Source of the DNA: Chryseobacterium sp.
Lineage (GTDB): Bacteria > Bacteroidota > Bacteroidia > Flavobacteriales > Weeksellaceae
Assembly: GCF_019236175.1 (NCBI RefSeq)
Contig: NZ_JAFAJM010000009.1
Span: forward strand, 248,001-312,000
Direction: 5' to 3'
DNA length: 64,000 nucleotides
Part shown: piece by piece, positions 42,493 to 51,439 of the stretch
How the letters are laid out: the number at the start of each line of letters is the position of its first letter
How positions within the stretch are numbered: position 1 is the stretch's first letter
The notes under the pieces: model-generated
Told to the model about the DNA's origin: nothing
What the model saw: the letters and a program-made list of their open reading frames with translations, nothing else
Database searches by the model: none
Position numbers and translations under genes: made by a program

Positions 42493-44295
42493 ATGATTAC
42501 AGAAAACAATCTTTCTGAAAACGAAGAAAAGAAAAATCCGACCGAAGTATCTCAGGAAACATCAGGAAATAAAGATTCCCAGGATGCCACTCCTCATGAA
42601 GATGATACCGAGCATATGGAAGAACATGATGATGTTGACATCTCCCTGGCTGATGCTTTGAAGGAAATGGAAAAAATCATCAACACGCCCAATGCCGGTG
42701 AAAACTTCAAAAGATTTAATCAGCTGAAGGAAAAAGCAAGTCACTATATCCACGATGAAGTGGAAGATAAGAAGCATGAATATGCTGAAGGCGGAAATGC
42801 CCCTGAAAATTTCAGTTATGAACATCCTTCACAGGCCAGACTTTCTGCTTTAGTTAATATCTTTAGAGAAAAACATGATCATTTTCAGAAAGGACAGGAA
42901 GAAGAGCAGAAAAAAAATCTGGATTATCGCCAAAGTATTATTGAAAGATTAAAAAATCTTTATACCAATTCTGAACCCGGAACAAATCTTTTCAAATCCA
43001 TTCGTGAGATTAAAGAAGACTGGTCAAAAGCCGGGCAGGTAGCAAAATCTGAATTTAAAATTCTCAACAATAATTATTTCCACCATCTGAATCAATTTTA
43101 TCAAATGCTGGATCTTAATAAAGAATTTTTAGAACAGGAATACAGCCACAACTTAGAAAAAAGACAACACATTATCGCCCGTGCTCAGGAACTGGAAAAC
43201 GAACCTGTGATCCAGAAAGCTTTAAATGAGCTTCAGTATCTTCACAAATTATGGAAAGAAGAAGCTGAGCCTGTAGCAGAAGAATTCCGTGAAAAAACAT
43301 GGGAAGAATTCAAAGAAATCTCCAATAAAATTCATGAAAGAAAATCTGAGCTTTCTGCAGTCATTGAAAAAGAACAGACTGTCAATCTTGAAAAGAAAAA
43401 TCAGATCATTACTGAAATCAAAAAGCTTTCCGAACCATCAGAAACTCCCAACCACAACTACTGGCAAAATGCTATTAAAAGAGTGGAAGATCTTCGTTCT
43501 GAATTCCTGAAAACAGGCAGTGTTCCAAGAAAACTTTCCAACCAGAACTGGAACGATTTCAAAACGACATTAAGAGGTTTCAATACCACAAAAAATAACT
43601 ATTATAAGTCTTTAAAAGGATCTCAGCAAGCTAATCTTGAAGAGAAGCTAAAACTGATTCAGACTGCTAAAGACAATATGAATAACGAAGAATGGGATAT
43701 TGTGGTTCCATTATTCAAAAAGCTTCAGGAAGACTGGAAAAAAATAGGACACGTTCCTAAAAGCATGACGAATAAAATCTGGGATGAGTTCCGTGATGCC
43801 TGCAATGCTTTCTTCAACAACTACAGAGAAAAAAGCAATACTTCTACCGATAACTGGAAAGAAAATTATAAAAACAAGAAGGCTCTTCTTGATGAATTAA
43901 AAATGGTTTCCAACGAAGAAGGAAGTATTGAAAAAATTGAACAGATCAAAACGGCATGGAACAATATCGGAAAAGTTCCCCGAGATAAAATTTCAATCAA
44001 TACTGAATTCAACAAGACTTTAAGAGAGAAACTGAAGATCAATAAAATCAATGAACTTGAGTTGAAAGAAGAAGGTTTATCTGAAAATCAGCTTACCGAC
44101 AAGGCAAGAAAAATCAAAAATCAGATTTCAGACCTTGAAGCTGAAATTGTAAAGCTGGAGAACAATCTTGCTTTCTTCAACAAACCATCAAGAGAAAATC
44201 CTCTTCTCAGAGATACATACAATACAATTGATGAAAAGAAAGCTCATCTGGAAACATTAAAACAGAATCTCCACAATATCATTACTGGAGAATAA
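42493..44295 (+). CDS. DUF349-repeat protein
   Basis: A 600-aa acidic, entirely helical cytoplasmic protein with repeated DUF349 units. Each unit contains a tract such as IREIKEDWSKAGQVAKSEFK, LQEDWKKIGHVPKSMTNKIW or IKTAWNNIGKVPRDKISINT. Four to five units are visible between about 120 and 530, with a coiled-coil end (IKNQISDLEAEIVKLENNLA). DUF349 proteins are common in Bacteroidota, and their molecular role is not settled. It lies between aroE and ribD, apparently independent of both. Confidence 0.88.
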   Translation: MITENNLSENEEKKNPTEVSQETSGNKDSQDATPHEDDTEHMEEHDDVDISLADALKEMEKIINTPNAGENFKRFNQLKEKASHYIHDEVEDKKHEYAEGGNAPENFSYEHPSQARLSALVNIFREKHDHFQKGQEEEQKKNLDYRQSIIERLKNLYTNSEPGTNLFKSIREIKEDWSKAGQVAKSEFKILNNNYFHHLNQFYQMLDLNKEFLEQEYSHNLEKRQHIIARAQELENEPVIQKALNELQYLHKLWKEEAEPVAEEFREKTWEEFKEISNKIHERKSELSAVIEKEQTVNLEKKNQIITEIKKLSEPSETPNHNYWQNAIKRVEDLRSEFLKTGSVPRKLSNQNWNDFKTTLRGFNTTKNNYYKSLKGSQQANLEEKLKLIQTAKDNMNNEEWDIVVPLFKKLQEDWKKIGHVPKSMTNKIWDEFRDACNAFFNNYREKSNTSTDNWKENYKNKKALLDELKMVSNEEGSIEKIEQIKTAWNNIGKVPRDKISINTEFNKTLREKLKINKINELELKEEGLSENQLTDKARKIKNQISDLEAEIVKLENNLAFFNKPSRENPLLRDTYNTIDEKKAHLETLKQNLHNIITGE

Positions 44296-44358
44296 ATCTT
44301 TAAACAATACATCAGAGCGGAGCAAAGTAATTTGTCTTCGCTTTTTCTTTTTATCCTT

Positions 44359-45390
44359 ATGAATACCGACGAACTATATATTAAAAGATGCATTGAGCTG
44401 GCCCGGAAAGCCCTGGGTAAAACATATCCCAATCCTCTGGTGGGAAGTGTTATTGTACACAACGGACAAATCATCGGCGAAGGCTATCATCACAAAGCGG
44501 GAGAAAACCATGCAGAAATCAACGCTATAAACTCTGTCAAAAATAAAGATCTTATTCCGGAATCCACTATTTACGTTTCTCTTGAGCCCTGTGCTCATTA
44601 CGGGAAAACTCCGCCATGCGCTCTAAAAATAAAAGAACTGGGCTTTAAAAAAGTAGTTATCGGAGCCATGGATTCTCATGATAAGGTAAACGGAAAAGGA
44701 AAAAAAATCATTCAGGACGCAGGAATAGAAGCTATTTCAGGAGTTCTTGAAAAAGAATGCATTGAACTCAACAAAAGATTCTTCACTTATCATGAAAAGA
44801 AAAGACCTTACGTTATTTTAAAATGGGCAGAATCCGGTGACGGATTTATTGATAAAGACTTCAAACCTACTCCTGTTTCAAATACATTAGCCAATCAATT
44901 TGTTCACCAGCTCAGAGCCGATGAACATGCTATTCTGGTAGGAACACAGACCGCACTCAATGATAATCCCGCCTTAACCGTAAGAAATACCGAAGGCTCA
45001 AACCCTGTCCGAATATTGATTGATTTTGACCTGAAAGTTCCTCAGAATTTTAACATCTATAACAATGAGGCTAAAACCCTGGTTATCAATTCTCTTAAAG
45101 AAGGAATAGAAAACAATGTCAAATTCATCACCATCAACAAAGAGAATTTCCTGCAGGAATTAATGGATGCTTTATACAAGGAACAAATTCAGTCCGTTAT
45201 CATTGAAGGCGGCAGATATACCCTTCAACAATTTATTGATGCAGGTCTTTGGGACGAAGCTTTTGTCATCAGAAATGAAAATCTGAAATTAGAAAACGGA
45301 ACAAAAGCTCCCCTTTTCAGCCATGAAATCTACACTTCCACGATAGTAAGAGATAATATAATTCAGATTTTTAAACAAAAAATTCAATAA
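44359..45390 (+). CDS. ribD: Bifunctional riboflavin biosynthesis deaminase/reductase
   Basis: A 343-aa enzyme, started at ATG 44359 since NTDELYIKRCIELARKALG is the family start (an open frame begins 27 bases earlier). The N-terminal deaminase domain has the zinc site HAEINAI and EPCAHYGKTPPC. The C-terminal reductase has VGTQTALNDNPALTVR and SVIIEGGRYTLQQFIDAGLWDEA (NADPH/substrate site). It catalyses two steps: deamination of the pyrimidine and reduction of the ribose side chain. No other rib gene is nearby. Confidence 0.93.
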   Translation: MNTDELYIKRCIELARKALGKTYPNPLVGSVIVHNGQIIGEGYHHKAGENHAEINAINSVKNKDLIPESTIYVSLEPCAHYGKTPPCALKIKELGFKKVVIGAMDSHDKVNGKGKKIIQDAGIEAISGVLEKECIELNKRFFTYHEKKRPYVILKWAESGDGFIDKDFKPTPVSNTLANQFVHQLRADEHAILVGTQTALNDNPALTVRNTEGSNPVRILIDFDLKVPQNFNIYNNEAKTLVINSLKEGIENNVKFITINKENFLQELMDALYKEQIQSVIIEGGRYTLQQFIDAGLWDEAFVIRNENLKLENGTKAPLFSHEIYTSTIVRDNIIQIFKQKIQ

Positions 45391-45507
45391 AATTGTAATT
45401 TTAATGATTTTTTTTTAACTCAAATAAAATAATATTAGTAACTTAACCAAAAATAAAACGCAATCCGAAAAGTTTTTAGAGTAGGAAAAACAAAAAAACT
45501 AATTATT

Positions 45508-45663
45508 ATGAGAAAATTAAAAACACTTAAAAGAGAAGATCTGAAAAAAATTACTGGTGCCGTTAAAGCACCATGGGTAGATGATGGCTGTGGATGGCCA
45601 TTATGCATGAATCAGTTTGGAAGATGTTCAGCCTTTGCATGCGGAGGAGTAGAACAGATTTAA
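45508..45663 (+). CDS. 51-aa bacteriocin-like peptide with four cysteines
   Basis: ATG 45508 to TAA 45661 encodes MRKLKTLKREDLKKITGA, a leader typical of Chryseobacterium bacteriocin-like peptides (a lysine-rich LKREDLKKI pattern ending in GA or GG), followed by a short core with four cysteines (C28, C33, C40, C45) and a C-terminal GGVEQI. An intrinsic terminator follows closely. The leader recalls peptides exported by C39 peptidase transporters; no such transporter is adjacent. Disulfide or thioether links in the core are inference. Confidence 0.78.
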   Translation: MRKLKTLKREDLKKITGAVKAPWVDDGCGWPLCMNQFGRCSAFACGGVEQI

Positions 45664-45682
45664 ATAACACATAAAAAATAAT

Positions 45683-45709
45683 AAAAGGGCCTATAGGGCT
45701 CTTTTTTTA
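45683..45709 (+). terminator. Terminator after the bacteriocin-like peptide
   Basis: AAAAGGGCC (45683-45691) pairs with GGCTCTTTT (45697-45705), with one G-T pair and a 5-base loop, and continues into a T-run. Confidence 0.75.
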
Positions 45710-45760
45710 TTTTATCCGTTCAACCAGCCCTTTCATTAAATTTAAAAATTCTAAAATCCG

Positions 45761-45768
45761 TATTTTTG
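45761..45768 (+). promoter_or_regulatory. TAnnTTTG -7 element for the YigZ gene
   Basis: TATTTTTG matches the consensus, 22 bases before ATG 45791. Confidence 0.55.
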
Positions 45769-45790
45769 CAGTCACAAAGCCAGACTTCAG

Positions 45791-46396
45791 ATGACCTTCG
45801 AATACAAAACCATAGAAAGCCCCATAGAAAATACCTTATTAAAAGAAAAAGGCAGTAAGTTTATCGGATTTGCTTATCCCGTAAATAATGAAAGTGAACT
45901 TAAAAATGCACTGGAAAAGATCAGGGAAGAACACCCAAAGGCTACCCATCATTGCTATGCTTTCAGAATGGGCTTACACGGAGAAAACTATCGGGCTAAT
46001 GACGACGGAGAACCTTCCGGAAGTGCAGGGTTACCCATCTACAATCAGTTACTGGCTCATGAAATCACCAATGTACTTGTAATAGTTGTACGGTATTACG
46101 GGGGAACCAAACTTGGCGTTTCAGGTTTGGTAAAAACCTATAAGGAATCCGCAAAGGTCACTTTGGAAGAAGCTCATATTATTACCCGGGAACTGGAAAC
46201 AGAAATTGAAATTCAGTTCAATTTTAACCAGCAAAATACAATCTTTACACTTCTTTCCAAATTTGATGCTAAAGTGCTGAATTTTGATGCTCATGAAAAC
46301 TGTATCCTTACCGCATCATTAAAACTCATACAAAAAGAAAACATCTCGGAAAAATTATCCGAGATGCAATATGTAACATTTGAATTTAAAGATTAA
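45791..46396 (+). CDS. yigZ: YigZ/IMPACT-family protein
   Basis: A 201-aa protein with the UPF0029 (IMPACT) domain: EKGSKFIGFAYPVNNESELK at the start, ATHHCYAFRMG, then DDGEPSGSAGLPIYNQLLA, which forms the conserved loop, and VVRYYGGTKLGVSGLVKTY. The C-terminal part is the RNase PH-like/EF-G-like fold of YigZ. It is linked to translation-stress control in other organisms, and its enzymatic role is not settled. The stop overlaps the stop of the convergent zinc peptidase gene by four bases (TTAA), with no terminator between. Confidence 0.92.
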   Translation: MTFEYKTIESPIENTLLKEKGSKFIGFAYPVNNESELKNALEKIREEHPKATHHCYAFRMGLHGENYRANDDGEPSGSAGLPIYNQLLAHEITNVLVIVVRYYGGTKLGVSGLVKTYKESAKVTLEEAHIITRELETEIEIQFNFNQQNTIFTLLSKFDAKVLNFDAHENCILTASLKLIQKENISEKLSEMQYVTFEFKD

Positions 46397-47103
46397 TCTC
46401 TTCTTCCGCCGAGAAGCAAAGATCCCCAGTAAAGAAGCTGTGCTAAAGACCCCAAAGCAGCCACAACATATGTTCTTGCTGCCCATTTCAAACTATCCTG
46501 TACTCCGACAAATTCTTCGGCAGTTACCGTCCCTGTATCTTTAAGCCATTTCATTGCCCTGTTGCTTGCATCATATTCTACAGGCAGGGTTACAAAGGCA
46601 AATAAAGTAGTCACAGCAAACATAGCTACTCCAATAGCGAGCACCGTTGTATTTCCGTTAGGATTTTCAATGGTTCGTGATGCCGCCATCACTGCGATTC
46701 CCGCTATAAGAACAAACTGCATCAGATTGGAGCTAATATTCACAACCGGAACCAGTTTAGAACGTAAATTCAACATGGAATATCCTACGGCATGCTGTAC
46801 GGCATGTCCACATTCATGAGCTGCTACTGCAGCAGCCGCTGCATTTCTCTGCATATAAACTCCTTCAGAAAGGTTTACTGTTTTATCTGCCGGATTATAG
46901 TGGTCCGTCAACTGCCCGGGAACTGATATGACCTGAACATCATTAATCCCGCTATCTCTCAACATTTTTTCCGCTACTTCTTTCCCCGAAAGACCATTTC
47001 GAAGATGTACATTGGAATAATATTCAAATTTAGATTTCAATCTCGACGAAACCCACCAGCTCACCAGCATTGAAATACCAATAATGATATAATAACCCGC
47101 CAT
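46393..47103 (-). CDS. Neutral zinc metallopeptidase, YugP family
   Basis: A 236-aa inner-membrane peptidase. The zinc site is AVAAHECGHAVQHA (HExxH), preceded by NPADKTVNLSEGVYMQRNAA and followed by a membrane helix (SNLMQFVLIAGIAVMAAS) and another near 150-172. Further ALP-type features are LPVEYDASNRAMKWLKD and WAARTYVVAALGSLAQLLYW. This family (Zn_peptidase_2, YugP) is widespread in bacteria, with unknown substrates. It is convergent with yigZ. Confidence 0.9.
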   Translation of the reverse strand: MAGYYIIIGISMLVSWWVSSRLKSKFEYYSNVHLRNGLSGKEVAEKMLRDSGINDVQVISVPGQLTDHYNPADKTVNLSEGVYMQRNAAAAAVAAHECGHAVQHAVGYSMLNLRSKLVPVVNISSNLMQFVLIAGIAVMAASRTIENPNGNTTVLAIGVAMFAVTTLFAFVTLPVEYDASNRAMKWLKDTGTVTAEEFVGVQDSLKWAARTYVVAALGSLAQLLYWGSLLLGGRRD

Positions 47104-47177
47104 TTTATATAGATTTTGTGTTTAATTTTTATCCATAATCATATAAAAACTGTGCCAAAGTATACGATATTATTATT

Positions 47178-47185
47178 TATATTTG
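47178..47185 (+). promoter_or_regulatory. TAnnTTTG -7 element for the GNAT-family gene
   Basis: TATATTTG matches the consensus, 23 bases before the ATG at 47209. This supports that start over the earlier ATG at 47116, which would lie upstream of the promoter. Confidence 0.55.
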
Positions 47186-47208
47186 TTCTCAAATTACCCT
47201 CAAAAAAC

Positions 47209-48339
47209 ATGTCTACAGTTTCAATTATTGAAGTAAAAACAGCTGATCAACTCAAGCAATTCGTAAGATTTCCAATGGATATGTACAAAAACAATCCGTA
47301 CTATGTCCCTTCCTTTATCAATGACGAAATCAACATTTGGAATGCTGATGAAAATCCTGCGCTTCAATATTCGGAAGCCAAGCAGTATTTAGCCTACAAA
47401 AATAATAGGATTGCAGGCAGAATTGCTGTTATTATTAACCATAAAGAGGAAAAAGAGCTGGACATCAAAAAAGTACGTTTCGGATGGATAGATTTTATTG
47501 ATGATGAAGAAGTTTCCCGTGCATTAATTCAGACAGCTATTGATTATGCCAACGAAAAAAACATCACCAAAATTGAAGGTCCGATGGGATTTACCAATCT
47601 TGACAAGGCAGGAATGCTGATCAAAGGTTTCGACCAGCTGGCCACCATGATTGGTATTTATAATCACGAGTATTATCCTCGTCATCTTGAAAAACTAGGT
47701 CTGGCCAAGGAAAAAGAATGGGTGGAATTTGAAATCATGTTTCCGGAATCATTGCCTGAAAAAATTCATAAATTCAACGCTTTAATCTCTGAAAAATACA
47801 AGCTCAGGGTTTTAAAATTTAAAACAAAAGAAGAGATCATCCAGTATGTAGACCCCATGTTTGATTTATTGGATGAAACCTATAAACACCTTTCTACCTA
47901 TACTCCTATTTCTGATGAACAGCGTAAAACCTACAAAGAAAAATATTTCAAACTGATTGATAAAGATTTCATCGTATGTATTACTGATGAAAACAATCAG
48001 CTGATTTCTTTCGCTATCACAATGCCTTCTTATTCGAAAGCATTACAAAAATCAGGAGGAAAGCTTCTTCCGTTCGGATGGTGGCACTTTTTAAGAGCCG
48101 GAAAGAAAAACGACAGAGCTAATTTTTACCTGATCGGTATTCATCCGGACTACCAGAGAAGAGGAGTCACTTCTATTATTTTTAAAGAGATCTTCGACAC
48201 TTTCAAGAAGAAAGGAGTAAAGTTTCTGGAAACCAATCCGGAACTGGAAGAAAATAAAAGTATTCAGCTTTTATGGCAGGATTACAATCCTGTCAATCAT
48301 AAGAGAAGAAGAACTTATTCAATGGAAGTAAACGAGTAA
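47209..48339 (+). CDS. GNAT-superfamily acetyltransferase-like protein
   Basis: A 376-aa protein. The start (MSTVSIIEVKTADQLKQFVR) is chosen because a promoter element lies between it and the earlier ATG. The C-terminal 120 residues have the GNAT acetyl-CoA motif, FYLIGIHPDYQRRGVTSIIF followed by KEIFDTFKKKGVKFLETNPE. The N-terminal half (FPMDMYKNNPYYVPSFINDE, IEGPMGFTNLDKAGMLIKGF) may be a second, degenerate GNAT fold. Proteins like this are common in Bacteroidota and lack an assigned substrate. Confidence 0.85.
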   Translation: MSTVSIIEVKTADQLKQFVRFPMDMYKNNPYYVPSFINDEINIWNADENPALQYSEAKQYLAYKNNRIAGRIAVIINHKEEKELDIKKVRFGWIDFIDDEEVSRALIQTAIDYANEKNITKIEGPMGFTNLDKAGMLIKGFDQLATMIGIYNHEYYPRHLEKLGLAKEKEWVEFEIMFPESLPEKIHKFNALISEKYKLRVLKFKTKEEIIQYVDPMFDLLDETYKHLSTYTPISDEQRKTYKEKYFKLIDKDFIVCITDENNQLISFAITMPSYSKALQKSGGKLLPFGWWHFLRAGKKNDRANFYLIGIHPDYQRRGVTSIIFKEIFDTFKKKGVKFLETNPELEENKSIQLLWQDYNPVNHKRRRTYSMEVNE

Positions 48340-48521
48340 TTTTTTATTTCTGCAGTATACAATGTATAGCGTACATCCTGCACATGATAAGTGAGAAATA
48401 TATTACACAATGATTCGTGACTAAAAGCCGATATCTGATGAAAAGCATGTCAATCCTCCCGATCTAACTTAAAAAATTCCGTTTTCACATCCGAAACCCA
48501 TAAATACCTTATCTTTACTCC

Positions 48522-48698
48522 ATGAAGCCACACCTTATCGTTTTCGCTATTTTAATTGCAGCATTTATTGCCTACAACTTCTTTTTTCAGTCGCCGGATG
48601 ACAAAATGAACACGATCATTAACATTGTTTTTGCCAGTATTCTTTTTGGGTACATCTCATTTATGGCCTACGCTCTTCTTAAAAAGATGAAAAAGTAA
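48522..48698 (+). CDS. Small two-helix membrane protein
   Basis: A 58-aa protein, reading MKPHLIVFAILIAAFIAYNF first, with two membrane helices (about 4-22 and 31-52) joined by a short acidic turn (FQSPDDKMNT) and a basic end (LLKKMKK). The positive-inside rule places both ends in the cytoplasm. TATCTTTA shortly upstream is close to the -7 consensus. It lies alone between the GNAT gene and the T9SS protein. The function is unknown; the clean codon pattern and topology support a real gene. Confidence 0.7.
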   Translation: MKPHLIVFAILIAAFIAYNFFFQSPDDKMNTIINIVFASILFGYISFMAYALLKKMKK

Positions 48699-48769
48699 TA
48701 CAAAAAACTTACTATTTATCGTGGTTATTTAAAATAAAAGTTTAATTTTAAACCGCTAATAACCACACA

Positions 48770-49804
48770 ATGAACAAAATATTACTTTTTTTTGTTGGAG
48801 TACTCCTTATTTCTCCCCTGTCATATGCTCAGGAATTTTATGTAAGCGCGGTCGGTAATATTCCCCCCAATAGAATATTCAGATACAATATTTCAAATTC
48901 CTCTGAAATTACTGAAAATTTCTGCCCGCCAACGGTTATTGCGGGAGAATACTATACTGACATCGCTATTGACAGTCAGAATAACATGTATTACGTCACC
49001 GCTACAGGACTGCTATATAAAAAAAACGCCAGTGAAGTGAGTTGTGAATTTCTGGGTGATTTTACCACCGCTGCCGGTGACACAATCAACTCGCTTGTAG
49101 CAGACTCCGGAAATTATATTTACGCTATAGGCTCCACCTCCACTTTATACAAATACGATATAAGTAACGGTACTTTTATGACAATGGGTGATTTACCAGC
49201 CGGTGAAGCTCCCGCAGGAGATCTTTTCTTTTATGACCACAAACTTTTCTTAACAACCATTAGCGGAATCCTGGAAATCAACATGGTAAATCCATCCGTC
49301 AGCTGTCCGTTTATGAAATTGAATGTATCTAATCCGTATGCTGCTTTTTCTATTGATTACGGAACTTATTCCAAAGCATACATTTTAAGCAGCTTTTTCC
49401 TAAGTACAACCCTATACGAGGTGGATATGATCAACAAGCAGCTGGGAAACCCAATAAGAACCTACAGCCAGCTGATTTACGGTGCTGCAACTCTTTACAA
49501 CCAGACTTCCGTAAATGCTCAATGCAATCTGAATTTAGGAGTTCGGGAAACACCACCCTCCGATCTCTATTTCAACGTTACCAATCCGGCAAAAAACAGG
49601 CTGATTATACAAACCAATATTGACCGTAATGAAATCTTTTCTATACAATTGTTTGACACTTCAGGCAGACTCATAAAAGACTTTCCGAATCAGGAAAGGG
49701 TTAGCGGCCTGGATATATCAGACATATCCAACGGCTTATATTTATTGATAGTCAATACAAAAAAAGGTGAAAAGTATACAAAAAAACTAATTATCGGAAG
49801 CTAA
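48770..49804 (+). CDS. Secreted propeller-like protein with T9SS sorting domain
   Basis: A 344-aa protein. The signal peptide NKILLFFVGVLLISPLSYAQ is followed by repeated strands like DIAIDSQNNMYYVTATGLLY and LVADSGNYIYAIGSTSTLYK, a beta-propeller or NHL-like pattern covering about 20-265. The last 75 residues are a T9SS type A sorting domain (IFSIQLFDTSGRLIKDFPNQ and ISNGLYLLIVNTKKGEKYTK). It is secreted through type IX secretion to the surface or medium. Ligand or enzymatic function is unknown. Confidence 0.82.
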   Translation: MNKILLFFVGVLLISPLSYAQEFYVSAVGNIPPNRIFRYNISNSSEITENFCPPTVIAGEYYTDIAIDSQNNMYYVTATGLLYKKNASEVSCEFLGDFTTAAGDTINSLVADSGNYIYAIGSTSTLYKYDISNGTFMTMGDLPAGEAPAGDLFFYDHKLFLTTISGILEINMVNPSVSCPFMKLNVSNPYAAFSIDYGTYSKAYILSSFFLSTTLYEVDMINKQLGNPIRTYSQLIYGAATLYNQTSVNAQCNLNLGVRETPPSDLYFNVTNPAKNRLIIQTNIDRNEIFSIQLFDTSGRLIKDFPNQERVSGLDISDISNGLYLLIVNTKKGEKYTKKLIIGS

Positions 49805-49888
49805 TTTTTATTGATTCTAAATTACCGGTTTTACCCATTTTAAATCCACTTTTAAGCTGATAAATTTCATGCTTTCTTGTTTATTCGC

Positions 49889-49896
49889 TAAATTTG
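49889..49896 (+). promoter_or_regulatory. TAnnTTTG -7 element of the nuo operon
   Basis: TAAATTTG matches the Bacteroidota consensus, 23 bases before nuoA ATG at 49920. It is the only clear promoter element before the operon. Some spacers inside the operon contain loosely similar A/T strings. Confidence 0.55.
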
Positions 49897-49919
49897 CAAA
49901 TTGAGATAATAATGCAAAA

Positions 49920-50291
49920 ATGAATTTACCTGAAAGTTATATTCCAATCCTTATCCAGGCTGGTGTAGCAGTAGGATTTGTAGCGGTTTCTTTGCTGGGT
50001 GCACATTTCTTGGGGCCACAGCAAAAAAAAGGAAACTCTGTAAAAAACCAAAGCTGGGAATGTGGAGTTCCTGTAGAGGGAAATGCAAGAACACCGTTTT
50101 CTATCAAGTACTTCTTGACTGCGGTATTGTTCGTACTATTCGATATTGAAATCGTATTTTTTTATCCATACGCGGTAAACTTCAGAGAATTCGGCATGGA
50201 AGGTTTCCTTGCTGTACTTACATTCGTTGCGATCTTCTTCGTAGCGTTTTTCTATGTTTGGAAACGTGGCGCGTTAGATTGGGATAAATAA
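49920..50291 (+). CDS. nuoA: NADH-quinone oxidoreductase subunit A
   Basis: A 123-aa membrane subunit of complex I with three helices (about 8-31, 62-84, 93-113). Conserved features are WECGVPVEGNARTPFSIKYF with C48 in the flexible loop, and LFDIEIVFFYPYAV, whose acidic residues lie by the quinone end. It is the first gene of the operon, ordered nuoA-B-C-D-E-F-(orf)-G-H-I-J-K-L-M-N. Confidence 0.97.
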   Translation: MNLPESYIPILIQAGVAVGFVAVSLLGAHFLGPQQKKGNSVKNQSWECGVPVEGNARTPFSIKYFLTAVLFVLFDIEIVFFYPYAVNFREFGMEGFLAVLTFVAIFFVAFFYVWKRGALDWDK

Positions 50292-50296
50292 AAGTA

Positions 50297-50366
50297 ATTA
50301 TGAATTTTGAATGGTGGATTTTGAACTAATAATCCAACATTGATAATTCAAAATCTAAAATCAAAG
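50297..50366 (+). repeat. Heptamer array between nuoA and nuoB (10 units)
   Basis: After the nuoA stop the spacer reads in strict 7-base units: ATTATGA, ATTTTGA, ATGGTGG, ATTTTGA, ACTAATA, ATCCAAC, ATTGATA, ATTCAAA, ATCTAAA, ATCAAAG. Then come AAA and the nuoB ATG at 50370. All units begin with A, and eight of the ten have T second; there is no palindrome or coding sense. Confidence 0.75.
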
Positions 50367-50369
50367 AAA

Positions 50370-50930
50370 ATGTCAGATAAAAAACCAGTAATAAGAACAG
50401 ATGCACCTGCTCCCGAAGGATATGAAGGAGAAGGTTTTTTCGCAACAAAACTGAGCAGTGTAATCGGGATGGCAAGAAAGTTTTCACTTTGGCCGTTACC
50501 ATTTGCTACTTCTTGTTGCGGTATTGAGTTTATGGCTACCCTGAACCCTACTTATGATGCTTCAAGATTTGGAATGGAAAGAAACTCTTTCTCTCCAAGA
50601 CAGGCAGATATGCTGATGGTTTGCGGAACGATATCAAAGAAACTAGGACCGGTCCTTAAGGAAGTGTATACTCAGATGGCTGAGCCAAAATGGGTAGTTG
50701 CAGTGGGAGCCTGTGCTTCAAGTGGTGGTATTTTTGATACCTATTCCGTCCTTCAGGGAATTGATAAAATTATTCCGGTAGACGTTTATGTTCCCGGATG
50801 TCCCCCAAGACCTGAACAGATTATAGAAGGAGTAATGCAGGTACAAGCTCTTGCAGAAAGCGAAAGCATCAGAAGAAGAGATATGCCTGAATATCAGAAA
50901 TTACTAGATTCTTACAACATAAGCAACTAA
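50370..50930 (+). CDS. nuoB: NADH-quinone oxidoreductase subunit B
   Basis: A 186-aa subunit that carries cluster N2, the last Fe-S cluster before ubiquinone/menaquinone. Start ATG 50370 (MSDKKPVIRT) is chosen over an in-frame ATG at 50340 that falls inside the heptamer array. The N2 ligands are all present: C49-C50 (ATSCCGIEFM), C115 (VGACASSGG) and C144 (VPGCPPRPEQ). It overlaps no neighbour; nuoC follows after six bases. Confidence 0.97.
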   Translation: MSDKKPVIRTDAPAPEGYEGEGFFATKLSSVIGMARKFSLWPLPFATSCCGIEFMATLNPTYDASRFGMERNSFSPRQADMLMVCGTISKKLGPVLKEVYTQMAEPKWVVAVGACASSGGIFDTYSVLQGIDKIIPVDVYVPGCPPRPEQIIEGVMQVQALAESESIRRRDMPEYQKLLDSYNISN

Positions 50931-50936
50931 ACGGAA

Positions 50937-51431
50937 ATGACAAACGAATTTGTATTAGAAGCCATCACAAGAGAATTTCCGGAATCTGTTATTTCAAGTT
51001 CAGAGCCGTATGAAATGTTGACTATTGAAGTAAAAAAAGAAGATATCAAGAAAATCATTCACTATCTTAAAGATTCATCATTGGAATTCAATTTCCTTAC
51101 CGATATCTGCGGAATTCATTATCCTGAATTTCCGGACAAGGAAATAGGGGTTGTATACCACTTACATAATATGATGGCTAATTTCAGATTACGTCTGAAA
51201 ATATTTATGTCCAGAGAAAATATAGAAGTGGATTCTCTTACGGATTTATATGCCGGAGCCAACTGGATGGAAAGAGAAACGTATGATTTCTACGGGATAA
51301 AATTTAAAGGACACCCGGATCTGAGACCTATTCTGAATATGGAAGATCTAGGATACCACCCGATGTTGAAGGAATATCGCCTTGAAGACGGTACAAGAAC
51401 CGACAAGAACGATAGTATGTTCGGAAGATAA
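50937..51431 (+). CDS. nuoC: NADH-quinone oxidoreductase subunit C
   Basis: A 164-aa peripheral-arm subunit, separate from nuoD as is usual outside Enterobacteria. The signature is NWMERETYDFYGIKFKGHPD followed by LRPILNMEDLGYHPMLKEY. The N-terminal alpha/beta region is less conserved. It starts six bases after nuoB and is followed by a 75-base spacer with a nine-unit heptamer array before nuoD. Confidence 0.96.
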   Translation: MTNEFVLEAITREFPESVISSSEPYEMLTIEVKKEDIKKIIHYLKDSSLEFNFLTDICGIHYPEFPDKEIGVVYHLHNMMANFRLRLKIFMSRENIEVDSLTDLYAGANWMERETYDFYGIKFKGHPDLRPILNMEDLGYHPMLKEYRLEDGTRTDKNDSMFGR

Positions 51432-51439
51432 AAAATAAT

